Below, piece by piece: positions 52,798 through 60,481 of a DNA stretch of 64,000 nt. Within the stretch, counting starts at the first letter, position 1. Each line of letters opens with the position of its first letter. Source of the stretch: Crocinitomix sp. (GTDB taxonomy: Bacteria > Bacteroidota > Bacteroidia > Flavobacteriales_D > Crocinitomicaceae); contig WTCE01000082.1 of NCBI GenBank assembly GCA_013138735.1, forward strand, positions 18,305 to 82,304, written 5' to 3'. The notes under the pieces were generated by a model, which ran no database searches, was not told the origin of the DNA, and saw nothing but the letters and a program-made list of their open reading frames with translations. The position numbers and the translations under genes are program-made.

Positions 52798-54780
52798 ATG
52801 TATCAAATCAGTAGCATTATTCCTTTTATCATTTTTTTATTTTTTCATACTAGCTGCACGCATTCAGCTTATTCTCAAAATTCTAATTCCGAAACGCTGG
52901 AAATGGCAATTCAGGACAATGGGAAACTACGAGACAGTCTTAATTTAACATATTCTACGCTGAGCGATTCAAAGAGAATTGAAAAGATCATTTCCGATAG
53001 TAGGGAGTTAGGTTATTTCTATCCGGATGAGATGATACATCTAATTGATAAAACGTTGAAGGAGGTTAGAGAAACGAGAAATAAAAGAGCTGAAATAGAG
53101 CTCCTTTTTCAAAGAAACTATATTATGATTGACGCATACTCTGATCTTGAAGGCTCCAGTAAGTTATCTTATTATATGTTGAACAATCTCCCTGTTACGC
53201 TTGAAGAGCAAACTCAATTGTTAGATCTCATTGCCAGAACACATCTTGCCAAATCCGAATTAGTGAAAGCACAAATTCTCTATCAAGAAGCGCTAATACG
53301 TCTAAAAAAAATAGAGAAGCCATACACAAAAGCTCATATTAATGTTTATTGGGGTATAGCTGTAACCTACTCGGAATCTCAGAATTATGAAAAATCTTCT
53401 GACTATTATCGAAAGTGTCTTGACCAAGCCCTTTATTTGGGGAAATACTATATGGTGACATCTTGTTATCATAACCTCGCTAGCAATGCAGGGAAAATGG
53501 ATCAAATGAGAATTTCGAAAGAATATCTTGATAGTGCATATAATACTTCAGACAAAATTTCTAACAAAAGTGATCGTGTTATCTCAGAAATGGGCTTACT
53601 AAACGCTTATGGAGATTTCTACAAAAGTGATAGTAAACTGGATTCTGCTTTAATCTGTTTCAGAAAATCCATACAATTAAGTGACAAGTACAATGATTTT
53701 TATACCAAAAGTTATGCTACGCAGGCATTGGGTTCTGTTTACCTCGAGTTGGATAGACTTGATGAAGCAGAAGCGTATTTACTCAATAGTTATGAAATGT
53801 TCAGTAATAAAACACCTTCATTATTGCTTGAAAATTCATTCAATTTGTATCGACTTTACAAGAAGAAGGGAACATTTGAAGAATCTTTGAAATGGCATGA
53901 AGATTATACTGCAATCCGGAACAGTATACAAAAAGCGGAAAATATTCAAATAATTGCGCAAGCAACTACAAAATATGAAGTAGAACTTAAAGATAAGACG
54001 ATTACTCTTCTCAAGAAAGAGAAGATTTTGGAAGCACAAGCGAAGGAGAAATATAAACGCCAATGGCAAATTATAATCGTTTTGTTCTTATTGCTTCTCG
54101 TACTTGGAGCATTTTATGTGAATCACAATAGGCATCAAAAAAGTAAAAAGAAAATTATTAATCAAGTGCTGGGAGAGGAAAGAGAACGTACACGGATTTC
54201 CATGGACCTACACGACGGAGTTTGTGCCCAAATCACTACTATTTCCAGGATAGTGAAAAGTAACCATCAAATTCATGATGCGGCTTGGCTAACAAAAGTA
54301 GCTGATAAACTTGATCATTTAAATCTCGAAGTTCGCGACATTTCCCATAACCTGTCGTTAATTAAGTATGATCAAAGAACCCCCTTTCAGCACATTGTTG
54401 AGGATTACATAGGAGATATACAAGAGACCGTTCCAATCCGATTCGTTGTCAAATTCATGCCGAAAAATGAACACATTTTCTTAGCGTCTAATAGGGAGTT
54501 AGTTCTTTTCAGAGTTATTCAAGAGATCTGCAGTAATGCTATTAAATATAGCCAAACGGAAACTATGAATCTAAATTTTGTTCGAAAGGGAAATAGCTTA
54601 TTTATTACCATTACGGATCATGGAATTGGATTTGATAAAGCGGCTGCAGGGAACGGAATCAGTAATGTTTTTGAAAGGATTAAGTTCTTGAAAGGAAAGG
54701 TGGAACTAGATACTAAAAATAATGGAACTACGTTTAATATACAAATACCATTAAACCAAAACGAATTGAATCAAAAATGA
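52798..54780 (+). CDS. TPR-containing sensor histidine kinase (HisKA_3 type)
   Basis: A 660-residue kinase. It has an N-terminal export signal with a possible lipobox (FFHTSCTH) and about six periplasmic TPR-like units (residues ~75-390; for example YYRKCLDQALYLGKYYMVTS and LGSVYLELDRLDEAEAYL). A coiled-coil (ELKDKTITLLKKEKI) leads to one membrane helix (~423-441). Then come a HisKA_3 dimerisation domain with the phosphorylatable His472 (RISMDLHDGVCAQI) and an ATPase domain with N box (EICSNAIKYSQ) and G box (DHGIGFDKAAAGNG). This is a common Bacteroidota sensor type. Its stop overlaps the response regulator gene's start (ATGA). Confidence 0.92.
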   Translation: MYQISSIIPFIIFLFFHTSCTHSAYSQNSNSETLEMAIQDNGKLRDSLNLTYSTLSDSKRIEKIISDSRELGYFYPDEMIHLIDKTLKEVRETRNKRAEIELLFQRNYIMIDAYSDLEGSSKLSYYMLNNLPVTLEEQTQLLDLIARTHLAKSELVKAQILYQEALIRLKKIEKPYTKAHINVYWGIAVTYSESQNYEKSSDYYRKCLDQALYLGKYYMVTSCYHNLASNAGKMDQMRISKEYLDSAYNTSDKISNKSDRVISEMGLLNAYGDFYKSDSKLDSALICFRKSIQLSDKYNDFYTKSYATQALGSVYLELDRLDEAEAYLLNSYEMFSNKTPSLLLENSFNLYRLYKKKGTFEESLKWHEDYTAIRNSIQKAENIQIIAQATTKYEVELKDKTITLLKKEKILEAQAKEKYKRQWQIIIVLFLLLLVLGAFYVNHNRHQKSKKKIINQVLGEERERTRISMDLHDGVCAQITTISRIVKSNHQIHDAAWLTKVADKLDHLNLEVRDISHNLSLIKYDQRTPFQHIVEDYIGDIQETVPIRFVVKFMPKNEHIFLASNRELVLFRVIQEICSNAIKYSQTETMNLNFVRKGNSLFITITDHGIGFDKAAAGNGISNVFERIKFLKGKVELDTKNNGTTFNIQIPLNQNELNQK

Positions 54781-55415
54781 AAGTTCTTGTTGCAGAAGAT
54801 CAAACTATGTTCCTTGAATATGTCGTCTCCTTATTAAAAAAAAGAGAAAATGAACTCGAAATTATTGTAGCAAAAAATGGTAAGGATGCCTTTGGTATGA
54901 TACACGGAAACAAGATCGATATACTCATTACCGATTTGAATATGCCTAAGCTCAATGGAATCAAGTTAATTGAAAAAACACGAGCATCTTATCCTAAAGT
55001 TAAAATTGTGGTGCTTACCCAATATCAAAACAAAGGCTTACTTAGAAAAATGAAAAAATTAAAGGTAGATGGTTTTCTAACAAAAAATGCAAGCCAAGAA
55101 GACTTTCATGAAATGCTAAACAGAGTTATTTCCGGCAATTTTTCCTTCATGACAGATACACCTTCCTCAAATAATTTAGATCATGTAAACGAGGAAGAAA
55201 AGTTATTGATGGATCCGTTTCCAAAAATGAGCCAATTATCCAAAAGAGAAACGGAAATTATTAAGATTCTTTTGGAGAATAAATCTAATCAGGAAATAGC
55301 CAATCAATTATTCATAGGTGTGGAAACTGTTATTTCTCATAGAAAAAACATCTACCGTAAATTAGGAGTTAATAATATTTTGGATTTATACAAATTAGTC
55401 TCCGAATTGAGATAG
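54777..55415 (+). CDS. LuxR/NarL-family response regulator
   Basis: A 212-residue DNA-binding response regulator. The receiver domain (residues 1-120) has the acidic pocket Glu7-Asp8, the phosphoacceptor Asp53 (ILITDLNMPKLNG), Thr in VVLTQYQ and Lys in GFLTKNA. The LuxR-type HTH at ~150-210 has LSKRETEIIKILLENKSNQEIANQLF and VISHRKNIYRKLG. It overlaps the kinase gene by 4 bases, so the two are one unit. Likely targets include the double-glycine peptide genes that face it 100-900 bases away, by position only. Confidence 0.95.
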   Translation: MKVLVAEDQTMFLEYVVSLLKKRENELEIIVAKNGKDAFGMIHGNKIDILITDLNMPKLNGIKLIEKTRASYPKVKIVVLTQYQNKGLLRKMKKLKVDGFLTKNASQEDFHEMLNRVISGNFSFMTDTPSSNNLDHVNEEEKLLMDPFPKMSQLSKRETEIIKILLENKSNQEIANQLFIGVETVISHRKNIYRKLGVNNILDLYKLVSELR

Positions 55416-55508
55416 GAGAATTATTCACAAATAAATCCCTAAAAAAGCGAAAGTAAGCACGCTTTCCTTCCCTGGTAGGTTATAAACATTTAATGGTAAG
55501 CATTACAT

Positions 55509-55670
55509 TTAATTAAAAGGCTCATAATCACAGTCAATGTAAACTTTTTCACAAGAAGTTCCATTATCTACAATGTTGTAATGGCCTCCTTCATCATGGC
55601 CGGTTCCCATCAGTTCTCCCCCTTTAACTGAGTTCATTTGTTCATTGCTTAATTTCGCGAAATTTTTCAT
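55509..55670 (-). CDS. Double-glycine leader peptide precursor A
   Basis: A 53-residue precursor. Leader MKNFAKLSNEQMNSVKGG (residues 1-18) has the class II double-glycine pattern (Leu-12, Ser-11, Met-7, Val-4, Gly-2, Gly-1). The 35-residue core has DEGGHYNIVDNGTSCEK and a second Cys in YIDCDY. Such leaders direct a C39-peptidase ABC transporter to cut after GG and export the core. Last of three tandem precursor genes on this strand. The core shares the GG-x-Y/F-x-I-V/I-D-x-GT-S/A-C motif with B and C. Product class unknown. Confidence 0.85.
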   Translation of the reverse strand: MKNFAKLSNEQMNSVKGGELMGTGHDEGGHYNIVDNGTSCEKVYIDCDYEPFN

Positions 55671-55676
55671 AATGTT

Positions 55677-55740
55677 TTTTTAACTCCCTACTCTCTAAAA
55701 GGCTTTTCGGGTTTCGCCTAATTTTTCTGGAATTCATCAA
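55677..55740 (-). promoter_or_regulatory. Conserved leader of peptide gene A
   Basis: On the minus strand AGGCGAAACCCGAAAAGCC, then GAGTAGGGAGTTAAAAA just before the ATG, conserved upstream of all three peptide genes. AGGC/GCCT can pair as a short stem. Confidence 0.55.
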
Positions 55741-55811
55741 TAATGAGGTGTTTACCTCCAGAATCCCTCACTTTTATTTGAGCCCTCTTTTGAAGATTTA
55801 AATAAGATGGT

Positions 55812-55973
55812 CTAAAAATGAGCGTTATAATCATTTATGTAAATTTTGTCGCAAGAAGTTCCAGTATCTATAATGTAGAAACGACCTCCTTCATCAGTGC
55901 CCGAACTCATAATTTCGTTTCCACCTTTGACAGCGTTCATTTGTTCTTTGCTTAAACTTTTGAAATTTTTCAT
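55812..55973 (-). CDS. Double-glycine leader peptide precursor B
   Basis: A 53-residue precursor with leader MKNFKSLSKEQMNAVKGG and a 35-residue core containing TDEGGRFYIIDTGTSCDK. It has a single Cys: the position of the second Cys in A is Asn here (YINDY). Same promoter-leader sequence as A and C. The difference in Cys number argues against an obligatory intramolecular disulfide in this family. Confidence 0.85.
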   Translation of the reverse strand: MKNFKSLSKEQMNAVKGGNEIMSSGTDEGGRFYIIDTGTSCDKIYINDYNAHF

Positions 55974-55983
55974 AATATATTTT

Positions 55984-56100
55984 TTAACTCCCTACTCTGT
56001 AAAAGGCTTTTCGGGTTTCGCTTAATTTGTTTCGACATTCATCTTTAATGAGCCTATTAAAGAAAAGCATGAATTCGGATTGAACTCATCCCGCCTTGTA
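55984..56100 (-). promoter_or_regulatory. Conserved leader of peptide gene B
   Basis: About 117 bases that match the leader of gene C nearly throughout (minus strand: ATTAAAGATGAATGTC, then AAGCGAAACCCGAAAAGCC, then AGAGTAGGGAGTTAAAAA). Confidence 0.6.
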
Positions 56101-56118
56101 GTTATATAATCATACAGA

Positions 56119-56295
56119 CTAGTGCTCAAAAGCGCAAGGCTGGTATCTTTTTACACAAGCAGTTCCAGTATCTACAATGATATAATGACCTCCTGCATCA
56201 TACCCCCCACCCATATATGTCTCTCCTGGTCCAACTGGTTCTCCACCTTTGACTGAGTACATTTGTTTCTTGCTTAAGCTTTTAAAATTTTTCAT
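56119..56295 (-). CDS. Double-glycine leader peptide precursor C
   Basis: A 58-residue precursor (ATG at 56295) with leader MKNFKSLSKKQMYSVKGG and a 40-residue core: an extra Gly-rich stretch (ETYMGGGYDAGG) before the shared HYIIVDTGTACVK, and two Cys. The reading frame is open a further 32 codons upstream, but that part is the conserved non-coding leader, so 56295 is the start. First gene in the direction of transcription of the three peptide genes. Confidence 0.85.
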   Translation of the reverse strand: MKNFKSLSKKQMYSVKGGEPVGPGETYMGGGYDAGGHYIIVDTGTACVKRYQPCAFEH

Positions 56296-56305
56296 AATAC
56301 ATTTT

Positions 56306-56425
56306 TGACTCCCTACTCTGTGATAGGCTTTTCGGGTTTCGCCTAATATGTTCGGACATTCATCTTTAATGAACACTCTAAAGAAAAGCATAAATTCAGT
56401 TTCAATTCATCCCCTTTACAGGGGG
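56306..56425 (-). promoter_or_regulatory. Conserved leader of peptide gene C
   Basis: About 120 bases matching the leader of gene B; core AGGCGAAACCCGAAAAGCC at 56326-56345. A G/C-rich CCCCTTTACAGGGGG hairpin lies at its upstream edge (56413-56427). Confidence 0.6.
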
Positions 56426-56806
56426 TTTTTAGAGGGGTAAATCTTTTATTCCGTGATGCGTTAATGACGCCATTATCGCAAAAGGTAAAATTCAATCTAT
56501 TGCTATAATCAAAGTATGAAATTTTTATTAGACATATAAGACAGAAAGGCTGCGGATTTTTATCCTTAGCAAAAGAAAAGGGAGAAGAAGTGCTAGATGA
56601 GTTGACGAGTGAGTGTGGGGATTAGTCGTTAGTCTCTAGTCCTGAGTCTTTAGTATATATAGTTTTTCAATTATCAATGTACAATTATTAATGTACAATG
56701 TACAATGTACAATGTTCAATGTTCAATGCTATGCCTCGGCTTGTTGAAGGCAGCAATTCTCATTGTATTTCCTCAGTATTTGTAATGTCGAGTCTAATAT
56801 CAAAGT
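56426..56806. other. Gene-free region with direct-repeat copy and AATGTTCA-type words
   Basis: No gene. Contains the right copy of the 81-bp direct repeat and, at 56680-56730, a run of GTACAATGTACAATG and TTCAATGTTCAATG words. Confidence 0.6.
56545..56625 (+). repeat. 81-bp direct repeat, right copy
   Basis: Matches the last 81 bases of the CarboxypepD/TPR gene (52541-52621) with six substitutions, keeping the frame and the TAG stop. There is no gene in front of it, so it is a relic. It closes a 4-kb segment holding the two-component system and peptide genes. Confidence 0.85.
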
Positions 56807-57025
56807 ACTAATAACATAGCAATCCAATAGCCTTTTTTAAAAAACGGAACATCTTTGTTCTTTAATCTATAAGCAAAGCGGTCTAATAGCGCAGCGGTCT
56901 AATTACTAATAACACAGCAATCCAATAGCCTTTTTTAAAAAACGAAACATCTTTGTTCTTTAATCTATAAGCAAAGCGATCTAATAGCGCAGCGGTCTAA
57001 GTACTAACAGCGCAGCGGTCTAAGT
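56807..57025. repeat. 98-bp tandem repeat, two full units plus a 23-bp part
   Basis: Units at 56807-56904 and 56905-57002 differ at four positions; a shortened unit (ACTAACAGCGCAGCGGTCTA) follows at 57003-57025. Each unit carries AGCGCAGCGGTCTAA, also seen at 21745-21775 (inverted) and 58792-58808. No coding potential. Confidence 0.85.
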
Positions 57026-57030
57026 ACTAC

Positions 57031-57789
57031 TTACTCTCTGTGAATCAAATAACTATTAGCTTGTGCCAATGAAGTAACAACCAAATCATTAATACATAAA
57101 TGTTTTGGCAAAGATGTGGCGTAAAACGTCAATTCGGCAATGTCTTCAGCAACCATTGGCTGATAACCATTATAGGCGGCATCTGCTTTTTCTTTGTCTC
57201 CATGAAAACGAACCGTTGAGAATTCAGTATTAGCTGCACCAGGAGCAATTTGCGTCACTTTAATGCCATGTGGTAGTAAATCTATACGCATACTTTTAGT
57301 AATAGCATCTACAGCATGTTTTGAAGCGCAATAAACATTTCCATTCGGATAAACCTCTTTACCAGCTGTTGATCCAATATTGATGATATGTCCCTCCTTA
57401 TTTTCAATCATAAACGGAATAATTGCTTGTGACACGTATAAGAGTCCTTTTACATTGGTGTCAATCATTTTATTCCAATCTTCAGAATTTCCGTTTTGAA
57501 TTGGATCCATTCCACTTGCTAAGCCAGCATTGTTTATGAGGATATCAATTTTTTTCCAAGGTTCGGGTAAAGAAGCAATTGCTGACTTTACATCAGCTTC
57601 ATTGCGCACGTCAAAAGTCAAGCAATAAATGGCGGCTTCAAAATTAGTCTCTAAATGCGTTTTTAGCTCATTCAAGCGATTGGTACGTCTTCCTGTTATA
57701 ATAACGTCATCACCATTTGCTGCATATTTTTGAGCCATTGCCCTTCCAAATCCTGAAGTTGCTCCTGTAATAAAAATGATTCTTTTCAT
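57031..57789 (-). CDS. SDR-family oxidoreductase (YdfG-like)
   Basis: A 252-residue NADP-dependent short-chain dehydrogenase. Cofactor motif TGATSGFGRAMAQ, arginine-rich TGRRTNRL (prefers NADPH), NNAGLASG, catalytic Ser in NIGSTAG and Tyr-x3-Lys in VYCASKHAV. The order and size match YdfG-type 3-hydroxy acid / serine dehydrogenases. The ATG at 57789 (MKRIIFITGATSG) is the natural start; a consensus -7 element TAATTTTG is on this strand at 57808-57815. Confidence 0.88.
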   Translation of the reverse strand: MKRIIFITGATSGFGRAMAQKYAANGDDVIITGRRTNRLNELKTHLETNFEAAIYCLTFDVRNEADVKSAIASLPEPWKKIDILINNAGLASGMDPIQNGNSEDWNKMIDTNVKGLLYVSQAIIPFMIENKEGHIINIGSTAGKEVYPNGNVYCASKHAVDAITKSMRIDLLPHGIKVTQIAPGAANTEFSTVRFHGDKEKADAAYNGYQPMVAEDIAELTFYATSLPKHLCINDLVVTSLAQANSYLIHRE

Positions 57790-57807
57790 AAGCGTAAAAT
57801 ATCTAAT

Positions 57808-57815
57808 CAAAATTA
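57808..57815 (-). promoter_or_regulatory. Predicted -7 promoter element (TAATTTTG)
   Basis: Exact TAnnTTTG on the minus strand, 19 bases before the SDR gene's ATG. Confidence 0.45.
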
Positions 57816-57873
57816 CTTTAAAACTTATACCATTTAAAAATTTGGTTTAATTAATTTTAGGAAAAATTTAATT

Positions 57874-58650
57874 ATGAGCACCATTCAATTTGAAATCAAG
57901 GATAATGTTGGAATCATTCGGTTTAACCGCCCAACGGTATATAATAGTTTTAATCGTGAAATGGCACTGGCTTGTCAGGAACGACTAGATGAATGCGAGA
58001 ATAATGACGAAGTGCGCGCGATCTATATTATTGGAAATGGCAAAGCTTTTTGCGCAGGGCAAGATTTACAAGAAGTAACAGATCCTAATGGACCAGCATT
58101 AACTTCAATCGTAAAAGAACATTATAATCCAATTATTGAGAGAATTAGAAATATTGAAAAACCAATTGTTGCAGCTGTGAACGGTGTTGCAGCTGGTGCA
58201 GGAGCAAACATTGCTTTAGCTTGTGATATTTGCGTTGCGACAGAAACAGCCAATTTCATTCAGGCTTTTAGTAAAATTGGTTTAATTCCAGATTCGGGAG
58301 GAACTTTCTTTTTGCCCCGTTTAATCGGATTTCAAAAGGCCACAGCTTTAATGATGTTGGGAGATAAAGTGAGCGCTGCTGAAGCAGAAGGTCTTGGAAT
58401 GATTTATAAATGTTTATCAGCTGAAAACTTTGAAGCTGATTCGTACAAAATTGCTGCAAAATTGGCTAAAATGCCAACAAAAGGATTGGGTTTAACGAAA
58501 AGAGCGTTAAATCTTTCAATGATTAGCGATTTAAGCACACAATTGAAAACAGAAGAGGAACTGCAAACAACAGCAGGTAAAACCCATGATTATAATGAAG
58601 GTGTTGCAGCGTTTTTAGAAAAAAGAAAACCGGAATTTAAGGGGGAGTAG
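57874..58650 (+). CDS. Enoyl-CoA hydratase/isomerase, PaaG-like
   Basis: A 258-residue crotonase-fold enzyme. Oxyanion-hole motifs GKAFCAGQDLQEV and AAVNGVAAGAGANIALACD; catalytic-loop GLIPDSGGTFFLPRLIG with an Asp where isomerases such as PaaG have it. PaaG converts ring-1,2-epoxyphenylacetyl-CoA to the oxepin in phenylacetate degradation. The next gene is a PaaH-like dehydrogenase, but the paa oxygenase genes are not in the window, so a general fatty-acid role is also possible. Confidence 0.85.
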   Translation: MSTIQFEIKDNVGIIRFNRPTVYNSFNREMALACQERLDECENNDEVRAIYIIGNGKAFCAGQDLQEVTDPNGPALTSIVKEHYNPIIERIRNIEKPIVAAVNGVAAGAGANIALACDICVATETANFIQAFSKIGLIPDSGGTFFLPRLIGFQKATALMMLGDKVSAAEAEGLGMIYKCLSAENFEADSYKIAAKLAKMPTKGLGLTKRALNLSMISDLSTQLKTEEELQTTAGKTHDYNEGVAAFLEKRKPEFKGE

Positions 58651-58825
58651 TTTTTTGTTTAGGCAGGTGGCAAGACGAAAGAACAAAGATTGTTTTAAAC
58701 AAGAGGCAAGAGGAAAAGAGCAAAGAAAATACTTAAAACGTAACACTTAATACTGAAATTGAAAACAGGTCAAAACGCAGTCTAATGACTAAGAGCGCAG
58801 CGATCTAATAACTAAAAAAATAGAT
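58651..58825. repeat. Recurring purine-rich intergenic sequence
   Basis: GGCAAGACGAAAG, AAGAGGCAAGAGGAAAAGAG and ACGTAACACTTAATACTG words shared with 23930-24020 and 31850-32030; ends with the AGCGCAGCGATCTAA word of the 56.8-kb tandem array. No gene. Confidence 0.5.
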
Positions 58826-59983
58826 ATGAAAATCGGAATTTTAGGAGCAGGATCAATGGGATCGGGAATTGCACAAGTAGCTTCCCAATCGGGACATGAA
58901 GTTGTATTATTTGATACCAATGCCGCACAATTGGAGAAATCCAAGGGGGAATTAGCCAAAATTATGGCACGTTTGATTGAAAAAGGACGGGTAACAAATG
59001 AGGAATCTGAAGCTATTCAGGGGCGAATTTCCTACATTACTTCTATGGATGATTTTGCAGGTTCTGGATTAATTATAGAAGCCATTATCGAAAATTTGGA
59101 CATTAAAAAGAAAGTGTTTGCTGAACTAGAAGGAATTGTTGATGGCGATTGTATTCTGGCATCCAACACCTCTTCATTATCTATCGCTTCAATTGCGGCA
59201 GCTTGCGAAAAGTCTGAACGTGTAATCGGAATTCACTTCTTTAATCCGGCGCCATTAATGCCATTGGTTGAAATTATTCCTGCGGTGCAAACGGCTGAAG
59301 CAATTACAACAGCCGCAAGAAACTTAATCGATTCGTGGAAAAAGATTACCGTTTTAGCGAAAGATACGCCTGGTTTTATCGTGAATAGAGTAGCGCGTCC
59401 ATTTTACGGTGAGGCCTTAAAAATATATGAAGAAGGCGTAGCAGATTTCGCAACCATTGATTGGGCTATGACTGAATTAGGTGGCTTTAGAATGGGACCA
59501 TTCACCTTAATGGATTATATCGGAAATGATATCAATTATACGGTGACTGAAACTGTGTTTGCAGCGTTTTATTATGATCCGCGTTATCGTCCATCATTTA
59601 CACAAAAGCGCCACTCAGAAGCTGGTTGGTTCGGAAGAAAATCGGGTAGAGGGTATTATGATTATGCAGAAGGAGCAGTTAAAGTAGCACCAAATACTGA
59701 TACGGTTGTAGGCAACAAAATTTTGAATCGCATTTTAGTTTTATTAATCAATGAAGCGATTGACGCGGTATTTTTAAACATTGCTTCGCCAACTGATGTT
59801 GATTTGGCAATGACCAAAGGTGTGAACTATCCTAAAGGATTATTGAAGTGGGGAAATGAAATCGGTTTAGACCAAGTTTTGGGGCAATTAGACGCGCTAT
59901 ATGCAGAGTACGGTGATGATAAGTACCGCGCAAGTGTTTTGTTAAGACGCATGGTGGAAAGCGGTGAGACTTTTCAACTTTAG
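58826..59983 (+). CDS. 3-hydroxyacyl-CoA dehydrogenase, PaaH-like
   Basis: A 385-residue NAD-dependent dehydrogenase: Rossmann motif GILGAGSMGSGIAQ, substrate/catalytic SNTSSLSI, His in GIHFFNPAPLMPLVEIIP, then two copies of the C-terminal helical domain (about residues 185-280 and 295-380), as in PaaH/PaaC-type enzymes. Oxidises a 3-hydroxyacyl-CoA to the 3-ketoacyl-CoA. Follows the PaaG-like gene by 175 bases, with recurring intergenic sequence between. Confidence 0.9.
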   Translation: MKIGILGAGSMGSGIAQVASQSGHEVVLFDTNAAQLEKSKGELAKIMARLIEKGRVTNEESEAIQGRISYITSMDDFAGSGLIIEAIIENLDIKKKVFAELEGIVDGDCILASNTSSLSIASIAAACEKSERVIGIHFFNPAPLMPLVEIIPAVQTAEAITTAARNLIDSWKKITVLAKDTPGFIVNRVARPFYGEALKIYEEGVADFATIDWAMTELGGFRMGPFTLMDYIGNDINYTVTETVFAAFYYDPRYRPSFTQKRHSEAGWFGRKSGRGYYDYAEGAVKVAPNTDTVVGNKILNRILVLLINEAIDAVFLNIASPTDVDLAMTKGVNYPKGLLKWGNEIGLDQVLGQLDALYAEYGDDKYRASVLLRRMVESGETFQL

Positions 59984-60114
59984 TTGTTTTTTGAACAAAG
60001 CATCTCAACTTTGTTACTGACTATTTGAATCGCGTTATTTTGATCTGAAAAGGTTGGGATAATAGTAATGAATTTTATATATTAGTGGAACCAATCCCTA
60101 ACGAATTACGAATT

Positions 60115-60330
60115 ATGATGACAGATACTGAGGTGAATGAAAAATTGGGCGTTAATTTACGTCGATTTAGAAAACAACGAGGATTTACTTTGCATACCCT
60201 TGCATTAGCTACTCAGGCTGAGAAAATGACCATTATGGGGATTGAAAAGTCGGAGGTGAATCCATCTAGTAATTTAGTTCAAAAGCTTGCCGTTGCACTC
60301 AACATTTCAGTTGAAGAATTAGTTGGGTAA
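60115..60330 (+). CDS. Small XRE-family helix-turn-helix regulator
   Basis: A 71-residue Cro/C1-type DNA-binding protein: LGVNLRRFRKQRGFTLHTLAL, then ATQAEKMTIMGIEKSEVNPS and LVQKLAVALNISVEELVG, a complete HTH_3 domain. The ATG at 60115 is chosen; a GTG at 60085 would add ten residues with no similarity to the family. Stand-alone regulator; targets unknown. Confidence 0.85.
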   Translation: MMTDTEVNEKLGVNLRRFRKQRGFTLHTLALATQAEKMTIMGIEKSEVNPSSNLVQKLAVALNISVEELVG

Positions 60331-60341
60331 AGCGCAGGTCA

Positions 60342-60470
60342 CTATTCAATAATCATTACTTCTTTTTTAGGTCGATCCTTTCGTTTGGACTTAATAGTTT
60401 GTTGGCTAGCTTCAATTATAATTTCGCGCGAAATGAATTCGGAGGTTTTTATTCGGATGTTAGCACACAT
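60342..60470 (-). CDS. Possible 42-residue basic small protein
   Basis: A minus-strand frame from ATG 60470 to TAG 60342 with protein-like composition: MCANIRIKTSEFISREIIIE, then KSKRKDRPKKEVMII. It lies alone between the HTH gene and the next unknown gene, with no competing frame. No family recognised; could be chance. Confidence 0.35.
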   Translation of the reverse strand: MCANIRIKTSEFISREIIIEASQQTIKSKRKDRPKKEVMIIE

Positions 60471-60481
60471 AAAATAATCAA

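Noticed and set aside
56296..56391. N-terminal extension of double-glycine precursor C by 32 codons
   Set aside because: The extra stretch is the non-coding leader conserved upstream of the other two precursors, where it is not open in frame.
55677..56425. Known riboswitch in the peptide-gene leaders
   Set aside because: No match to a riboswitch consensus I can recall; only one short stem can be drawn, so it is listed as a conserved leader only.
56807..57025. CRISPR array
   Set aside because: Units are 98 bp, directly adjacent and nearly identical along their whole length, without unique spacers; no cas gene in view.
57874..59983. A phenylacetate degradation operon
   Set aside because: Only PaaG- and PaaH-like genes are present, separated by repeat sequence; the epoxidase (paaABCDE) and paaZ, paaK and paaJ are not in the window.
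60085..60114. GTG start for the HTH protein
   Set aside because: Ten added residues have no family counterpart; the ATG at 60115 gives the standard domain edge.
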